Assembly (NCBI RefSeq): GCF_900096905.1
Contig: NZ_FMYI01000004.1
Coordinates: 62,001 to 126,000 of the forward strand
Length of the DNA stretch: 64,000 nt
Direction: 5' to 3'
Origin: Pelagirhabdus alkalitolerans
Lineage (GTDB): Bacteria > Bacillota > Bacilli > Bacillales > Amphibacillaceae
Shown here: one piece after another, positions 1 through 8,476 of the stretch
Layout of the letters: every line of letters begins with the position of its first letter
How positions within the stretch are numbered: the first letter of the stretch is position 1
Made by a program: the position numbers and the translations under genes
The notes under the pieces: generated by a model
What the model was told of the DNA's origin: nothing
The model's input: the letters and a program-made list of their open reading frames with translations, nothing else
The model's database searches: none

Positions 1-580
1 CAATGATCGTCAATTGCCAACTAAAGATAATCATCATCGTGAACACACCGACAACTGTTATGAGTGACATAAAAAATCCTGTCACACTGTTGGATAGCAC
101 TTGTCTTAATGTATCAATATCATTTGTATACAGACTCATAGAGTCACCATGCGTATGCGTATCGTAATATTTAATCGGTAGTTTTTCCATCTTTTTAAAC
201 AAGTCAACACGTATTTTATAAAGCGTTCGAGTTGACACACCGACCATTAAACGGCTAAATACATAAGTCGATACAGCACCCGTCACATATATAATTGAAA
301 CGAGTCCGATGACTTGAATGAAATCTGTCATTAATTCTTGATCGTAACTTTCTGCTAGTGGCGCAAGATACGTATCAATAATGACTTGTAAAAATGATAT
401 ACCAATCACATTAGCTAACGAGCTAAAGATAATCGCAATCATTACAATAAGCAAAATCCATTTATCATCTTTCATATAGCTTGCAATACGTCTAGTTGTT
501 GACCAAAGGTTCGTGGGTTTCCCCATTCCTTTTGGACCACCCATAGGACCACCGATCGGTTTTCTTGGTTGACTACTCAT
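1..580 (-). CDS. ABC exporter half-transporter, N-terminal part (runs off window)
   Basis: The first 193 codons of a type-1 ABC exporter subunit; the rest lies beyond the left edge. It starts at 580 and overlaps the stop of the upstream half-transporter by 8 bp. The N-terminus is a Gly/Pro-rich tail (repeated GGP), then transmembrane helices with the usual coupling stretch around KKMEKLPIKYYD and a DIDTLRQVLSN segment. Such overlapping pairs form heterodimeric drug or lipid exporters (LmrCD, BmrCD, YfiBC types). Its ATPase domain is not visible; because the partner has a degenerate site, this subunit would be expected to carry the canonical one. Confidence 0.9.
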   Translation of the reverse strand, partial: MSSQPRKPIGGPMGGPKGMGKPTNLWSTTRRIASYMKDDKWILLIVMIAIIFSSLANVIGISFLQVIIDTYLAPLAESYDQELMTDFIQVIGLVSIIYVTGAVSTYVFSRLMVGVSTRTLYKIRVDLFKKMEKLPIKYYDTHTHGDSMSLYTNDIDTLRQVLSNSVTGFFMSLITVVGVFTMMIIFSWQLTII

Positions 581-2312
581 TTATGCCACCTCCCTTGCTC
601 TGTGACTCATAAATTTCTTGATAAATCGTATTTGATTTCAATAAATTATCGTGTGTATCAAAGCCATTAATCTTTCCATCTTCTAAGACAATAATTTTAT
701 CTGCATCAGAGACAGACGTGATGCGTTGTGCGATAATCAATGTTGTCACATCATTTAAATGTTCCCTGAATACTTCACGAATCGCGGCATCAGTTGCCGT
801 ATCAACTGCGCTCGTTGAATCGTCTAATATAACAATTTTCGGTTGTTTTAAAAGCGCGCGCGCAATCGTCAATCGTTGTTTCTGTCCACCTGAGACATTC
901 ACACCACCTTGACCAAGTTCTGTATCATAGCCATCTGGAAATGCCGTAATAAAATCATGTGCTTGAGCAGCTTTGGCTGCCTCTATGACTTCTTCATCCG
1001 TCGCTTCTTCATTTCCCCACTTTAAGTTCTCTTTAATCGTACCTGTAAATAACACATTATTTTGTAAAACCATCGCAACGTGGTCACGTAATGTATTTAA
1101 TTTGTACTGCGTCACATTTCGACCTGCCACATGCACTTCTCCGCTTTGAACGTCATATAAACGCGGGATCAATTGAACTAACGTCGATTTAGAAGAACCT
1201 GTTCCTCCAATGATCCCAACTGTTTCCCCCGATTTAATAGATAAATTGACATGATTCAAAACAGCATGTTCAGCATCATCTGAATAACTAAAGCTAACAT
1301 CTTTAAATTCAATGTCACCATTTTCAGGCTTTAATTGTGGATCGGCATCACCGTCATCCAAAACAGGCTTCTCTTCAAGTCCTTCAACGATTCTTGAGAA
1401 TGAAGCTCTTGATATAATGAGCATAATAAACACCATAGAAAGCATCATTAATGAAATAAGTACTTGCATAATGTACATAATGAAACTAGAAAGCTCCCCA
1501 ATATTAAAGGTACCTTCAATAACCATATTCCCACCAAACCATAAGATCGCCACAACACTTGTATAAATGGTCATCTGCATGATTGGCATATTCAATACGA
1601 CCAATTTTTCTGCATTTAATTGTGCGTCTTTGACACGTTTGGCATTATCTACAAATTTCTCTTCTTCATGATCTTCACGGACGAATGCTTTAACGACTCG
1701 AATATTAACAATAAAATCTTGAACTTTCTCATTTAAAGAATCATATTTTTCTAACATATCAAGAAAACGAGGGTGGGCAAATTTCCCAATTAAGTAAAGG
1801 GCTGTACCCAAAACTGGAATAGAAAAAATAAAAACAGTCGACAACTGCGGGTTGATCGATACTGCCATAATCGTCGCACCGATTAACATAACTGGTGCTC
1901 TTACAGCCATTCGAATCACCATCATAAATGAATTTTGTGTATTCGTAACGTCTGTCGTTAATCGTGTCACTAGAGATGCTGTTGTGAATTTATCAACATT
2001 TGCAAATGAATAGGTCTGAATTTTTTTAAACAATCCTTCACGAATATTCTTCGCAAACCCCATCCCAGCTATTGCTGCATACCGACCACTTAACGCACCA
2101 AATATTAATGCAATAATAGCCATCAAAACCATGAGTGACCCCATTTGAATTGTATAGGTCATGCCACCGTCACCTAGAATACCGTAATCAACAATTCTTG
2201 CCATCATAAACGGTATCATAAGCTCAAGCGCCACTTCGATCGTGATCATCACAGGTGCAAGAATCGTTTCAAGCTTATATTCCCCTATGAAAGGTAATAA
2301 TTTCTTTATCAT
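573..2312 (-). CDS. Heterodimeric ABC exporter subunit with degenerate Walker B
   Basis: A 579-residue exporter half: six-helix transmembrane domain (about 1-310) followed by an ATPase domain. Walker A reads GGTGSSKS, the signature NVSGGQKQR is intact, and Walker B ends ILDDSTSAVD, so the catalytic Glu is replaced by Asp. That substitution is typical of the non-catalytic site of heterodimeric exporters such as LmrC, BmrC and TM287. It overlaps the next half-transporter by 8 bp and lies 23 bp after a MarR regulator, suggesting a substrate-induced multidrug pump in the cytoplasmic membrane. The substrate cannot be read from sequence. Confidence 0.93.
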   Translation of the reverse strand: MIKKLLPFIGEYKLETILAPVMITIEVALELMIPFMMARIVDYGILGDGGMTYTIQMGSLMVLMAIIALIFGALSGRYAAIAGMGFAKNIREGLFKKIQTYSFANVDKFTTASLVTRLTTDVTNTQNSFMMVIRMAVRAPVMLIGATIMAVSINPQLSTVFIFSIPVLGTALYLIGKFAHPRFLDMLEKYDSLNEKVQDFIVNIRVVKAFVREDHEEEKFVDNAKRVKDAQLNAEKLVVLNMPIMQMTIYTSVVAILWFGGNMVIEGTFNIGELSSFIMYIMQVLISLMMLSMVFIMLIISRASFSRIVEGLEEKPVLDDGDADPQLKPENGDIEFKDVSFSYSDDAEHAVLNHVNLSIKSGETVGIIGGTGSSKSTLVQLIPRLYDVQSGEVHVAGRNVTQYKLNTLRDHVAMVLQNNVLFTGTIKENLKWGNEEATDEEVIEAAKAAQAHDFITAFPDGYDTELGQGGVNVSGGQKQRLTIARALLKQPKIVILDDSTSAVDTATDAAIREVFREHLNDVTTLIIAQRITSVSDADKIIVLEDGKINGFDTHDNLLKSNTIYQEIYESQSKGGGINE

Positions 2313-2335
2313 ACTGACTAACCTCCACTTTCCAT

Positions 2336-2773
2336 CTATTCCTTGTTTTGATTTAAGTTATCTAAAAACACTTTTAAGTGATCGATGGTTTGATCAATGT
2401 CACCTTGAGACAAACCTTTAAATAACTTCGCTTCTATTTCATCCTTATGTCCCATAAATTGCTTTAAAACGTCTACACCATCATCTGTTAAATGAATGAA
2501 CTTGTTCCTTCCATCGACTTCACTCTTCACTCGTTTAACAAATCCTTTTTCTTCTAGACGGTTAATTAATCCCGTCACCGTCGGATTTGTTAGTTGGAAA
2601 TGATTTTCAATATCTTTTTGATTAACTTCTTTATTGTGATATTGACATCCTCCTAAATAGAGCAAAAGATCTCCTTGGGAAGCTGTTATGTTTTGGTGTT
2701 CAAAGTAATTATTTTTTTCACGTTCTAAAGCGAAATACACAAGACGTATGTAAAGAATCATATCATCTGGCAT
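2336..2773 (-). CDS. MarR family transcriptional regulator
   Basis: A 145-residue winged-helix regulator starting MPDDMILY. The core has the MarR pattern: an N-terminal dimerisation helix, a recognition region (LTNPTVTGLINRLEEKGFV) and a wing (KSEVDGRNKFIHLTDDG). The frame is open to an ATG at 2842, but that codon lies inside the -35 box; the ATG at 2773 has GAGGAGGA seven bases upstream and is the better start. It is the first gene of an operon with the two ABC half-transporters and probably represses its own operon through the palindrome at 2800-2811, with release by a ligand that is also a pump substrate (inference). Confidence 0.9.
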   Translation of the reverse strand: MPDDMILYIRLVYFALEREKNNYFEHQNITASQGDLLLYLGGCQYHNKEVNQKDIENHFQLTNPTVTGLINRLEEKGFVKRVKSEVDGRNKFIHLTDDGVDVLKQFMGHKDEIEAKLFKGLSQGDIDQTIDHLKVFLDNLNQNKE

Positions 2774-2799
2774 GCATAAATCCTCCTCGCTATATATAC

Positions 2800-2811
2800 A
2801 TAGCATGCTAT
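2800..2811. promoter_or_regulatory. 12-bp perfect palindrome, probable MarR operator
   Basis: ATAGCATGCTAT is a perfect palindrome just downstream of the -10 box of the marR promoter, covering the expected transcription start. Position and symmetry fit an autoregulatory MarR operator; binding is inferred. Confidence 0.6.
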
Positions 2812-2813
2812 CT

Positions 2814-2842
2814 ATTATCCGTATTCTTACTTTCTTTGTCAA
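2814..2842 (-). promoter_or_regulatory. Sigma-A promoter of the MarR-ABC exporter operon
   Basis: On the minus strand a consensus -35 TTGACA (2837-2842) is separated by exactly 17 bp from -10 GATAAT (2814-2819). It sits 41 bp upstream of the chosen ATG and rules out the longer reading of the regulator. Confidence 0.75.
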
Positions 2843-2887
2843 TAAAAAAACTTTAAAGAACTTATCAAAAAAATAAGCTCTTTAAAG
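2842..2887 (-). terminator. Intrinsic terminator after the S66 peptidase gene
   Basis: Arms 2873-2887 and 2851-2865 form a 15-bp stem (CTTTAAAG at its base, one mismatch region) followed on the minus strand by a run of T. The stem overlaps the stop codon of the upstream gene and insulates it from the MarR promoter. Confidence 0.8.
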
Positions 2888-3733
2888 TTTCACCTTTTGA
2901 CCTATAGGTAATAAGCGGCTGTTTAGTTGATGACCAATTTGATCAGTCTTGGCTACTACTAATTGATGTTTTAAAATAAACGGTTCCATTAATTCAATTA
3001 ACCGATCAGTGGAATATTCTGTTTCAAGTTCAGTGAACGTACCTAACAACACACCGCTTACTTCTTCAAAATAACCCATTTGATCCAACTGGTTGAAAAA
3101 ACTAGCGATTCGATTAGGCTGACCGCTTCTGCTTTCCAAAAATAACATTTTCCCTTTGGAATCTGGCATATACGGTGTACCCGCTAATTTTAAAAAACAT
3201 CGAATATTACCACCCATTACCGTGCCTTCTAATTGATCACCATTAATAAAATGATAATCAAATGTTGGCTTTAACATAGTCTGGTTCAACACGTTTAAAA
3301 AGTCAGATGACGGGATCTCGCTTGCCTCTTGTGCTAAGTGCAGCGCTTGGAAGTGATAAGTCATTATATCTGCTTTGTGATAAAGTGCATTCAATAGAAC
3401 GCTCACATCGCTATAACCAAAAAACGGTTTAGGGTGCTTTCTGATTTTATCAAAATCCAGATAAGGTAAGATTTCATTTGCACTATCACCACCGGATAAA
3501 TCAAAAATCGCAGCAATTTGATCATCGATAAATAAATTCATTAATTCTCTAGCACGAACTTCAGGTGGGGCACTCCAGTAATGAGAGGGTTCTCTTTTAA
3601 AAGCATTTGATTGGACAATATTTAGTCCTGCTTTGTGAAAATAGTCTTTTAAAAGGTCAACTTGTTCTAATGCTTGCTCTGACTTCCCATCAGAACAGGC
3701 AATCCACCCAACACGATCTCCCTTTTTCAACAT
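2882..3733 (-). CDS. S66 family peptidase (LD-carboxypeptidase / MccF-like)
   Basis: A 283-residue serine peptidase of family S66, which includes LD-carboxypeptidases that trim murein tetrapeptides and MccF enzymes that cleave microcin C-type conjugates. The nucleophile is the Ser in FFGYSDVSVL, the general base Glu is in MLFLESRSGQ, and the catalytic His is in QIGHQLNSRLLPIG near the C-terminus, so the Ser-Glu-His set is complete. No signal peptide is visible, so it acts in the cytosol. It is the last gene of a four-gene operon, 9 bp after the macrolide phosphotransferase. The neighbour slightly favours a self-immunity or detoxification role over murein recycling, but both remain open. Confidence 0.87.
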   Translation of the reverse strand: MLKKGDRVGWIACSDGKSEQALEQVDLLKDYFHKAGLNIVQSNAFKREPSHYWSAPPEVRARELMNLFIDDQIAAIFDLSGGDSANEILPYLDFDKIRKHPKPFFGYSDVSVLLNALYHKADIMTYHFQALHLAQEASEIPSSDFLNVLNQTMLKPTFDYHFINGDQLEGTVMGGNIRCFLKLAGTPYMPDSKGKMLFLESRSGQPNRIASFFNQLDQMGYFEEVSGVLLGTFTELETEYSTDRLIELMEPFILKHQLVVAKTDQIGHQLNSRLLPIGQKVKL

Positions 3734-3742
3734 CCTATCACC

Positions 3743-4642
3743 TCAACTAACACCTAATGCTTCTCTAGCCATTTGTTTGTATTCTTCTAAATCTGATATC
3801 TTGGCAAATTCAGCAATCGCAATCGGAAAAGCCGCTTCAGTTTCGATAATATGTTGTTTCATCTTCAGCCATGTATAACCACCCACAGCTCGATAAGCTT
3901 CTATTAAACGGTCTAAGCTATCTTCTCCGAATAATGTGTAATAGACAGAGAAATCCATTGCAGGATCAGATATTTTAGCCTCGGTCCAATCAATAAGTGC
4001 TGTCACATTGGCATCTTGATCAATTAAAATATGTCCCGCATGCGCATCTCCATGAATTAGAACCGTTTGTTTCGGCCATAAAGATTCGTCATCAAGCCAA
4101 TTCATCCACCTTTGCCATAGGGCTTCACTTACACCGAATTCATCTTTAACGGCTTGCATACGTTTTTTAAAATGTGGGCGAAGTTCATCCGCTGTCACAA
4201 TTTCTATATCCGTATCTTCAAAATCTTTTGATTCAAGTTGATGCAGCTCTGCCAAAGCTTCTGCAAACGTTTGATGAAAATTATCAGGGAGGTTCGTCGG
4301 ATCAATTGTCCACTCATATGCTTGCTTTTCAATATCGATCGTACCAACAGGAACACCCGATAATTTCGGATAAGCAATCAAATCCTCTGAATAGATCAAC
4401 CAGTCGGGCGCGTTAAAGGTTGTGACATAACGATTAACAATATCCAATACTTGCTTTTCAACTTTCGTTCGTTCGATCACGTCGTCGCGTCTTGGCATTC
4501 TGAATACCCAATCAACCTTTTCTGTATCCACAACAAATGCGACCAAAAAATCGACCCCTGATTGGTCAATAATAATGTGATCAGGGTCAATCGATACGTC
4601 ATGTTTTTCAGCTAACGCCAACACCTTTTCTTTTTCATTCAT
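3743..4642 (-). CDS. mphK: Macrolide 2'-phosphotransferase-like kinase (MphK/YcbJ type)
   Basis: A 299-residue aminoglycoside/macrolide phosphotransferase-fold enzyme. The catalytic loop is HGDAHAGHILID, with His at the position that is Asn in many APH enzymes, as in Mph proteins (HGDLHPGHIL is usual). The Mg-binding DFG-equivalent is ALIDWTEAKISDPAMDF. The N-terminal lobe has the Mph-like stretch VDWVFRMPRRDDV. Family members transfer phosphate to the 2'-OH of 14/15-membered macrolides, and the chromosomal B. subtilis homologue YcbJ (MphK) is the closest I recall. It overlaps ywbE by 8 bp. Whether it confers resistance is not decided by sequence. Confidence 0.87.
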   Translation of the reverse strand: MNEKEKVLALAEKHDVSIDPDHIIIDQSGVDFLVAFVVDTEKVDWVFRMPRRDDVIERTKVEKQVLDIVNRYVTTFNAPDWLIYSEDLIAYPKLSGVPVGTIDIEKQAYEWTIDPTNLPDNFHQTFAEALAELHQLESKDFEDTDIEIVTADELRPHFKKRMQAVKDEFGVSEALWQRWMNWLDDESLWPKQTVLIHGDAHAGHILIDQDANVTALIDWTEAKISDPAMDFSVYYTLFGEDSLDRLIEAYRAVGGYTWLKMKQHIIETEAAFPIAIAEFAKISDLEEYKQMAREALGVS

Positions 4643-4850
4643 GACCAGAATCCCCTTCTGCTTTGATTTCTTTCACACGGCCTACTTCACCCGTTTCTAA
4701 CATCACTTTAATCCCATGAGGGTGGCTCGGTGAATTTGTTAAAATCTTTTTCACTCGACCTTCAGTTAGATTCCCCGTTCTTTGATCGTTCTTTTTAACA
4801 ACAGCTACGGATTGTCCAATTTTAATTTGTCTTCGTGTTTTACCGTCCAT
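4635..4850 (-). CDS. ywbE: YwbE family protein (DUF2196)
   Basis: A 71-residue protein matching the YwbE family: an N-terminal segment RRQIKIGQSVAVVKKNDQR, then TEGRVKKILTNSPSHPHGIK and a C-terminal GEVGRVKEI. The fold is a small basic beta-barrel (SH3/KOW-like by appearance). The biochemical role is unknown. It overlaps the start of the macrolide kinase by 8 bp and follows the patatin gene by 31 bp, so it belongs to that operon. Confidence 0.85.
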   Translation of the reverse strand: MDGKTRRQIKIGQSVAVVKKNDQRTGNLTEGRVKKILTNSPSHPHGIKVMLETGEVGRVKEIKAEGDSGHE

Positions 4851-4881
4851 AAATATTACACCTCTTCAATCATAGCCTTTA

Positions 4882-5742
4882 TCAAACTGGATTAAGCTGT
4901 AGCCAATCCTTTAACCGGTCCACATGATCTTCTGCAGATTGGTAGCCAGCTCGATGTAATCCATTTAACTTTTCAGCATCTTTTTCAGCTCTTCCAACTT
5001 GTTCTTCACCTTTCGGACGAATAACAAGTGCATGTCCATTTTCTTCTAACTCATCAATATAATCAAGTGTATCATTATAGATTTGATGGCGTCTCTCTAA
5101 TGCTTTTACGAGTTCCTTATACTTCGGATAAATAAGACGCGCTGTCATACGAGCTCGAAAAGGTTTCTTCCGGTAACCCTTAGGTCTTGTCAAAATAATG
5201 ACATGACGTTCATTACCATCTTCAATTGATTTCTGTATAGGGATTGGATCAGCAATACCGCCATCAAGTAATGTATGAGAACCTAGATTAACAGGTTTAC
5301 CGACTAACGGCAAGCTGCTAGAGGCACGTACTGCTTCAATTATTTGTTTGGATTCCGACTCCTCAAAATAAAGCGCCTCTCCTGTTTTGCAATCCGTTGT
5401 TGGAACAACTAAACGTTCTGCTCGCTGCTCAAACGTTTCAAAGTCAAAAGGCACAAGATCATTTGTAATGTCGTTAAATAAAAACTCCATGTTGAAGATC
5501 CCTTCGCCTCTTAGTAAATTCTTATAGTTAATATAACGAGGATCATTCGCATAATTAACATTGATATAGCGACTTCTGTCCTTTTGACGTGATAAATAAG
5601 ATAAGGCATTACATGCTCCTGCTGAAACACCAATAACATATGGAAAATATAAATCGTGATCCATAAATCCATCCAAGACACCAGAGGTATAAACACCTCT
5701 CATGCCACCACCTTCTAATACTAATCCTGTATTTTCTAGCAT
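4882..5742 (-). CDS. Patatin-like phospholipase family protein
   Basis: A 286-residue patatin-fold serine hydrolase. It shows the oxyanion-hole loop LEGGGMRGVYTSGVLDG near the N-terminus, the nucleophile elbow GVSAG (Ser at about residue 43) and the catalytic dyad Asp in LLDGGIADPIPI. No signal peptide or transmembrane segment is seen, so it is probably cytosolic, acting as a lipid acyl hydrolase. A TTG at 5748 is in frame, but AGGAGG lies 8 bp before ATG 5742, which I take as the start. It is the first gene of the operon with ywbE, mphK and the S66 peptidase. Confidence 0.9.
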   Translation of the reverse strand: MLENTGLVLEGGGMRGVYTSGVLDGFMDHDLYFPYVIGVSAGACNALSYLSRQKDRSRYINVNYANDPRYINYKNLLRGEGIFNMEFLFNDITNDLVPFDFETFEQRAERLVVPTTDCKTGEALYFEESESKQIIEAVRASSSLPLVGKPVNLGSHTLLDGGIADPIPIQKSIEDGNERHVIILTRPKGYRKKPFRARMTARLIYPKYKELVKALERRHQIYNDTLDYIDELEENGHALVIRPKGEEQVGRAEKDAEKLNGLHRAGYQSAEDHVDRLKDWLQLNPV

Positions 5743-5823
5743 GTACAACGCCTCCTACGTACTTGATAATTATTACCAATTATAACAGATTATTAAAACA
5801 AAAACGATCATTCTCTTACCATT

Positions 5824-5843
5824 CATCAAATGCATATTTGATG
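5824..5843. repeat. 20-bp inverted repeat upstream of the Mn catalase operon
   Basis: CATCAAAT and ATTTGATG form an 8-bp inverted repeat around a 4-bp centre, 51 bp before the ATG at 5895. No obvious -10/-35 pair matches nearby, but it is the only symmetric site in this divergent gap and may be an operator. Confidence 0.35.
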
Positions 5844-5894
5844 ATCATATTGAATAGATATAGCTATGTTCATTTTAGAGAGGAGCGAATTAAA

Positions 5895-6113
5895 ATGGAA
5901 AAGAACTACCCTTCATTTATTCATTTGATTGATAGTTATTTATATGAAACCTTGAAGCAATTAAACCAAAAAGAAGTCATTGTTCAAACGACTAAAGGGA
6001 CGGTTAGCGGATATTTGAAAAAAGTGATGCCAGACCATATCGTTGTTTATTCTGGGGGATCTGATTTCCATATTCGGATCCAACAAATCGTTTGGGTGAT
6101 ACCGAAAAGATAG
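5895..6113 (+). CDS. DUF2642 (YuzF-like) small protein
   Basis: A 72-residue protein, MEKNYPSFIHLIDSYL onward, ending in a beta-rich segment (KGTVSGYLKKVMPDHIVV, IRIQQIVWVIP) typical of the DUF2642/YuzF family, some of which are spore-associated. The frame is open further upstream, but GAGAGGAG at 5878-5885 places the start at 5895. It lies 10 bp before the manganese catalase gene and is probably cotranscribed with it. Function unknown. Confidence 0.75.
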   Translation: MEKNYPSFIHLIDSYLYETLKQLNQKEVIVQTTKGTVSGYLKKVMPDHIVVYSGGSDFHIRIQQIVWVIPKR

Positions 6114-6123
6114 GAGGTTTGAC

Positions 6124-7020
6124 ATGTTTAAACGTGAAAACCGGTTGTTAATTGATTTGCCGATCCCGGAGCATGGAGATGCCAATGCAGCTGCGGCTGT
6201 TCAAGAATTACTCGGGGGTAAGTTCGGGGAAATGTCCACATTAAATAACTACATGTATCAATCTTTTAACTTTAGAAATAAACACAAACTTAAGCCCTTC
6301 TATGACTTAGTTGCTAGTATTACAGCAGAAGAATTTGGCCATGTTGAACTTGTCTCCACAGCGATTAACTTGTTATATAAAGGAACGACTTTTAACACTG
6401 GAGATCCTGATGTAACACCACTAAGAGAAGGCAAAGATAGCCGAAACACATACGGATTCATTCAAGCAGCTAATACATCACTGGCAATAGATTCAATGGG
6501 AAGTCCTTGGAGTGGCGATAACGTTTTTAGTAGTGGCAATTTAGTATTGGACCTCCTCCATAATTTCTTCTTAGAAGTAGGTGCTAGAACACACAAAATG
6601 CGTGTCTATCAAATGACTGAGCATGAAACAGCTCGGGAGATGATCGGCTATTTACTTGTTCGAGGCGGCACACATGTACTCGCTTATGCCAAAGCGATTG
6701 AAATTGCGACAGGAGTAGATGTTAAAAAGTTAGTTCCAATACCTGATTTATCAAATAGACGATTTGATTATGCTCGAAAGTTCGAAGACCAAGGATTGGG
6801 CAATATTCTCTATACATGGAATGATGTCGGTGATTATGTAGACATCAAACAAATTTGGAAAGGAAGAAACCCCGAAACGAATCAAAGGCTCGTCGTACAA
6901 GAAGGAGCACCAAAAGGCAGTAAGATCCCTGACTTAGAAGATTTACCTGAACAATTCGCACCGGGTATTGATCGTGATGATTACAAAAAAATCGCAAAAC
7001 GATTATTAGAAAATCTCTAA
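6124..7020 (+). CDS. Manganese (non-haem) catalase
   Basis: A 298-residue dimanganese catalase that disproportionates hydrogen peroxide. The ferritin-like four-helix core carries the metal ligands: Glu in FGEMSTLNNYMY, the EEFGHVE pair, Glu in FFLEVGARTH and His in GGTHVLAYAKA. Length and sequence fit the YdbD-type enzymes rather than the shorter CotJC. It has a strong Shine-Dalgarno (AGGAGG) and overlaps the convergent tetR gene by 4 bp. It acts in the cytosol against oxidative stress; the DUF2642 partner might indicate a spore-related copy (inference). Confidence 0.92.
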   Translation: MFKRENRLLIDLPIPEHGDANAAAAVQELLGGKFGEMSTLNNYMYQSFNFRNKHKLKPFYDLVASITAEEFGHVELVSTAINLLYKGTTFNTGDPDVTPLREGKDSRNTYGFIQAANTSLAIDSMGSPWSGDNVFSSGNLVLDLLHNFFLEVGARTHKMRVYQMTEHETAREMIGYLLVRGGTHVLAYAKAIEIATGVDVKKLVPIPDLSNRRFDYARKFEDQGLGNILYTWNDVGDYVDIKQIWKGRNPETNQRLVVQEGAPKGSKIPDLEDLPEQFAPGIDRDDYKKIAKRLLENL

Positions 7021-7583
7021 ACACTTCCTTTAGAAATGCTCATTAGTATAGGAATCGCCATCTGAACAAAATCTTCGGCTTTAGTTGACGAATCCTGTCG
7101 CCATTCAGTTAACATACCATGCAACCCGTGGCTTAATGCGACTGATTTTAACCGGTGAGATTGCTCACTTTCATGGGGAAAAACATCATTTAATAAGCGA
7201 TAAAACTGATCAACCATTGTATCTTTAATCAATGCTTCGATTGTTGATTCAAACTGATCATAATTTTTTCTGCAATCATGCGAGAGTTTATCTTGAAAAG
7301 CCATCAACGCATAAAAGGTCTCTCTTAACATATCCTCGCTCACTTCATCATAAGCACTCAACTTATCAACCACACAAGCATTAAAATCTTCTTTAAAAGT
7401 CTGCTCAAATAAATCATATTTATCCTTAAAATGATAGTAAAATGTTGCCCGGTTGATATTCGCCTGACTTGTAATATCTTTTACCGTAATAGCGTGTAAA
7501 TCTTTTTGGGTCGACAAATCGAACAGCGCATTCATCATTAATTTTCTCGTCCGAATAATTCTTGGATCTTTAAGTTTTCTCAT
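7017..7583 (-). CDS. TetR/AcrR family regulator
   Basis: A 188-residue regulator with an N-terminal helix-turn-helix (AITVKDITSQANINRATFYYHFKDK is the classic TetR recognition region) and a helical ligand-binding C-terminus. It is divergent from the azoreductase gene, and the 9-bp sequence TTATACAGT occurs twice in the shared region, so it most likely represses azoR and itself in response to quinones or electrophiles (inference from azoreductase regulators in Bacillus). Confidence 0.88.
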   Translation of the reverse strand: MRKLKDPRIIRTRKLMMNALFDLSTQKDLHAITVKDITSQANINRATFYYHFKDKYDLFEQTFKEDFNACVVDKLSAYDEVSEDMLRETFYALMAFQDKLSHDCRKNYDQFESTIEALIKDTMVDQFYRLLNDVFPHESEQSHRLKSVALSHGLHGMLTEWRQDSSTKAEDFVQMAIPILMSISKGSV

Positions 7584-7602
7584 ATCATCTGATGCCTCGT
7601 TT

Positions 7603-7697
7603 TTATACAGTTTTTTAGTTATGTTGTTTTTACAATTATTCCGATTAATTGTTGGTTGTCTCGAATTAAAAATGAATTACACTAAAAATTATACAGT
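7603..7697. promoter_or_regulatory. Divergent tetR/azoR control region with 9-bp direct repeats
   Basis: TTATACAGT occurs at 7603-7611 and again at 7689-7697 in the 197-bp gap between the divergent genes. These are candidate TetR half-sites; no clean palindrome or -35/-10 pair was identified. Confidence 0.3.
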
Positions 7698-7780
7698 AGA
7701 TTGATGCGTTTTAAAAAAAATTCTGCTCAAACTAGGTCAATCTTTTGTATAAATAGAGAAGATACATGGGGGATGTAAGC

Positions 7781-8416
7781 ATGACAAAATTATTAGTTGT
7801 AAAAGCAAATAATCGACCTTCAGATCAGGCGATTACAAGCAAGATGTACGATACGTTCATGGAAGAAATTAATCAATTTGATAACTTAACAGTTAAAACA
7901 TATGACGTATACGAAGAAGACACGCCATTTTTAGGTCAAGAATTATTTAGCGCTTTTACAAAAATTGAAGCACATGAAGCATTAACAGACACAGAACAAC
8001 GTCTCATCAATGCTAAACAAAAAGCAATGGATTTATTTGAAGAAGCAGATGTAATTGCATTTGCCTTTCCACTTTGGAATTTAACCATTCCTGCTAAACT
8101 CCAAACGTTTATTGATTACATCTTTTCAGCCGGATTTACATTTAACTACGCTGAAGATGGTGGCATGATCCAACTAATGCCTGAGAAAAAAATCATTTTA
8201 TTAAATGCAAGAGGTGGTGTCTATTCAACAAGTGACATGTCACCTATGGAAATGGCTGTTAATTACATGAAGACAACTTTCGGTGGTGTCTTCGGAATGG
8301 ATATGATCGGTGAAGTTATTATAGAAGGCCATAATGCTGATCCAAGCCAAGCTGAAACGATTATTCAAAAGGGTTTAGAAGATGTTAAGAAGGTTGCACA
8401 AACCCTACAACACTAA
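7781..8416 (+). CDS. azoR: FMN-dependent NADH:quinone oxidoreductase / azoreductase
   Basis: A 211-residue flavodoxin-fold enzyme of the AzoR family, which reduces quinones and azo bonds with NADH using FMN. Visible motifs are the phosphate-binding N-terminus (KLLVVKANNRPSDQAITSK), the FPLWNLTIPAKLQTFIDYI segment that contacts FMN, and LNARGGVYS. An ATG at 7766 is in frame, but GGGGGA seven bases before ATG 7781 and the family length favour 7781. It is divergent from a TetR regulator and ends at a strong terminator, so it is monocistronic. Confidence 0.9.
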   Translation: MTKLLVVKANNRPSDQAITSKMYDTFMEEINQFDNLTVKTYDVYEEDTPFLGQELFSAFTKIEAHEALTDTEQRLINAKQKAMDLFEEADVIAFAFPLWNLTIPAKLQTFIDYIFSAGFTFNYAEDGGMIQLMPEKKIILLNARGGVYSTSDMSPMEMAVNYMKTTFGGVFGMDMIGEVIIEGHNADPSQAETIIQKGLEDVKKVAQTLQH

Positions 8417-8423
8417 AATTAAC

Positions 8424-8462
8424 AAAACGCATGGACATAATTAGAAGTCCGTGCGTTTTTTA
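8424..8462 (+). terminator. Intrinsic terminator after azoR
   Basis: A 13-bp stem (AAAACGCATGGAC with GTCCGTGCGTTTT, one G-U) is followed by T6. It sits 8 bp after the azoR stop and can also serve the convergent zinc-ribbon gene. Confidence 0.85.
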
Positions 8463-8476
8463 AATACATAAAATGA

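Noticed and set aside
2774..2842. N-terminal extension of the MarR protein
   Set aside because: The longer ATG overlaps the -35 box; the internal ATG at 2773 has a strong RBS.
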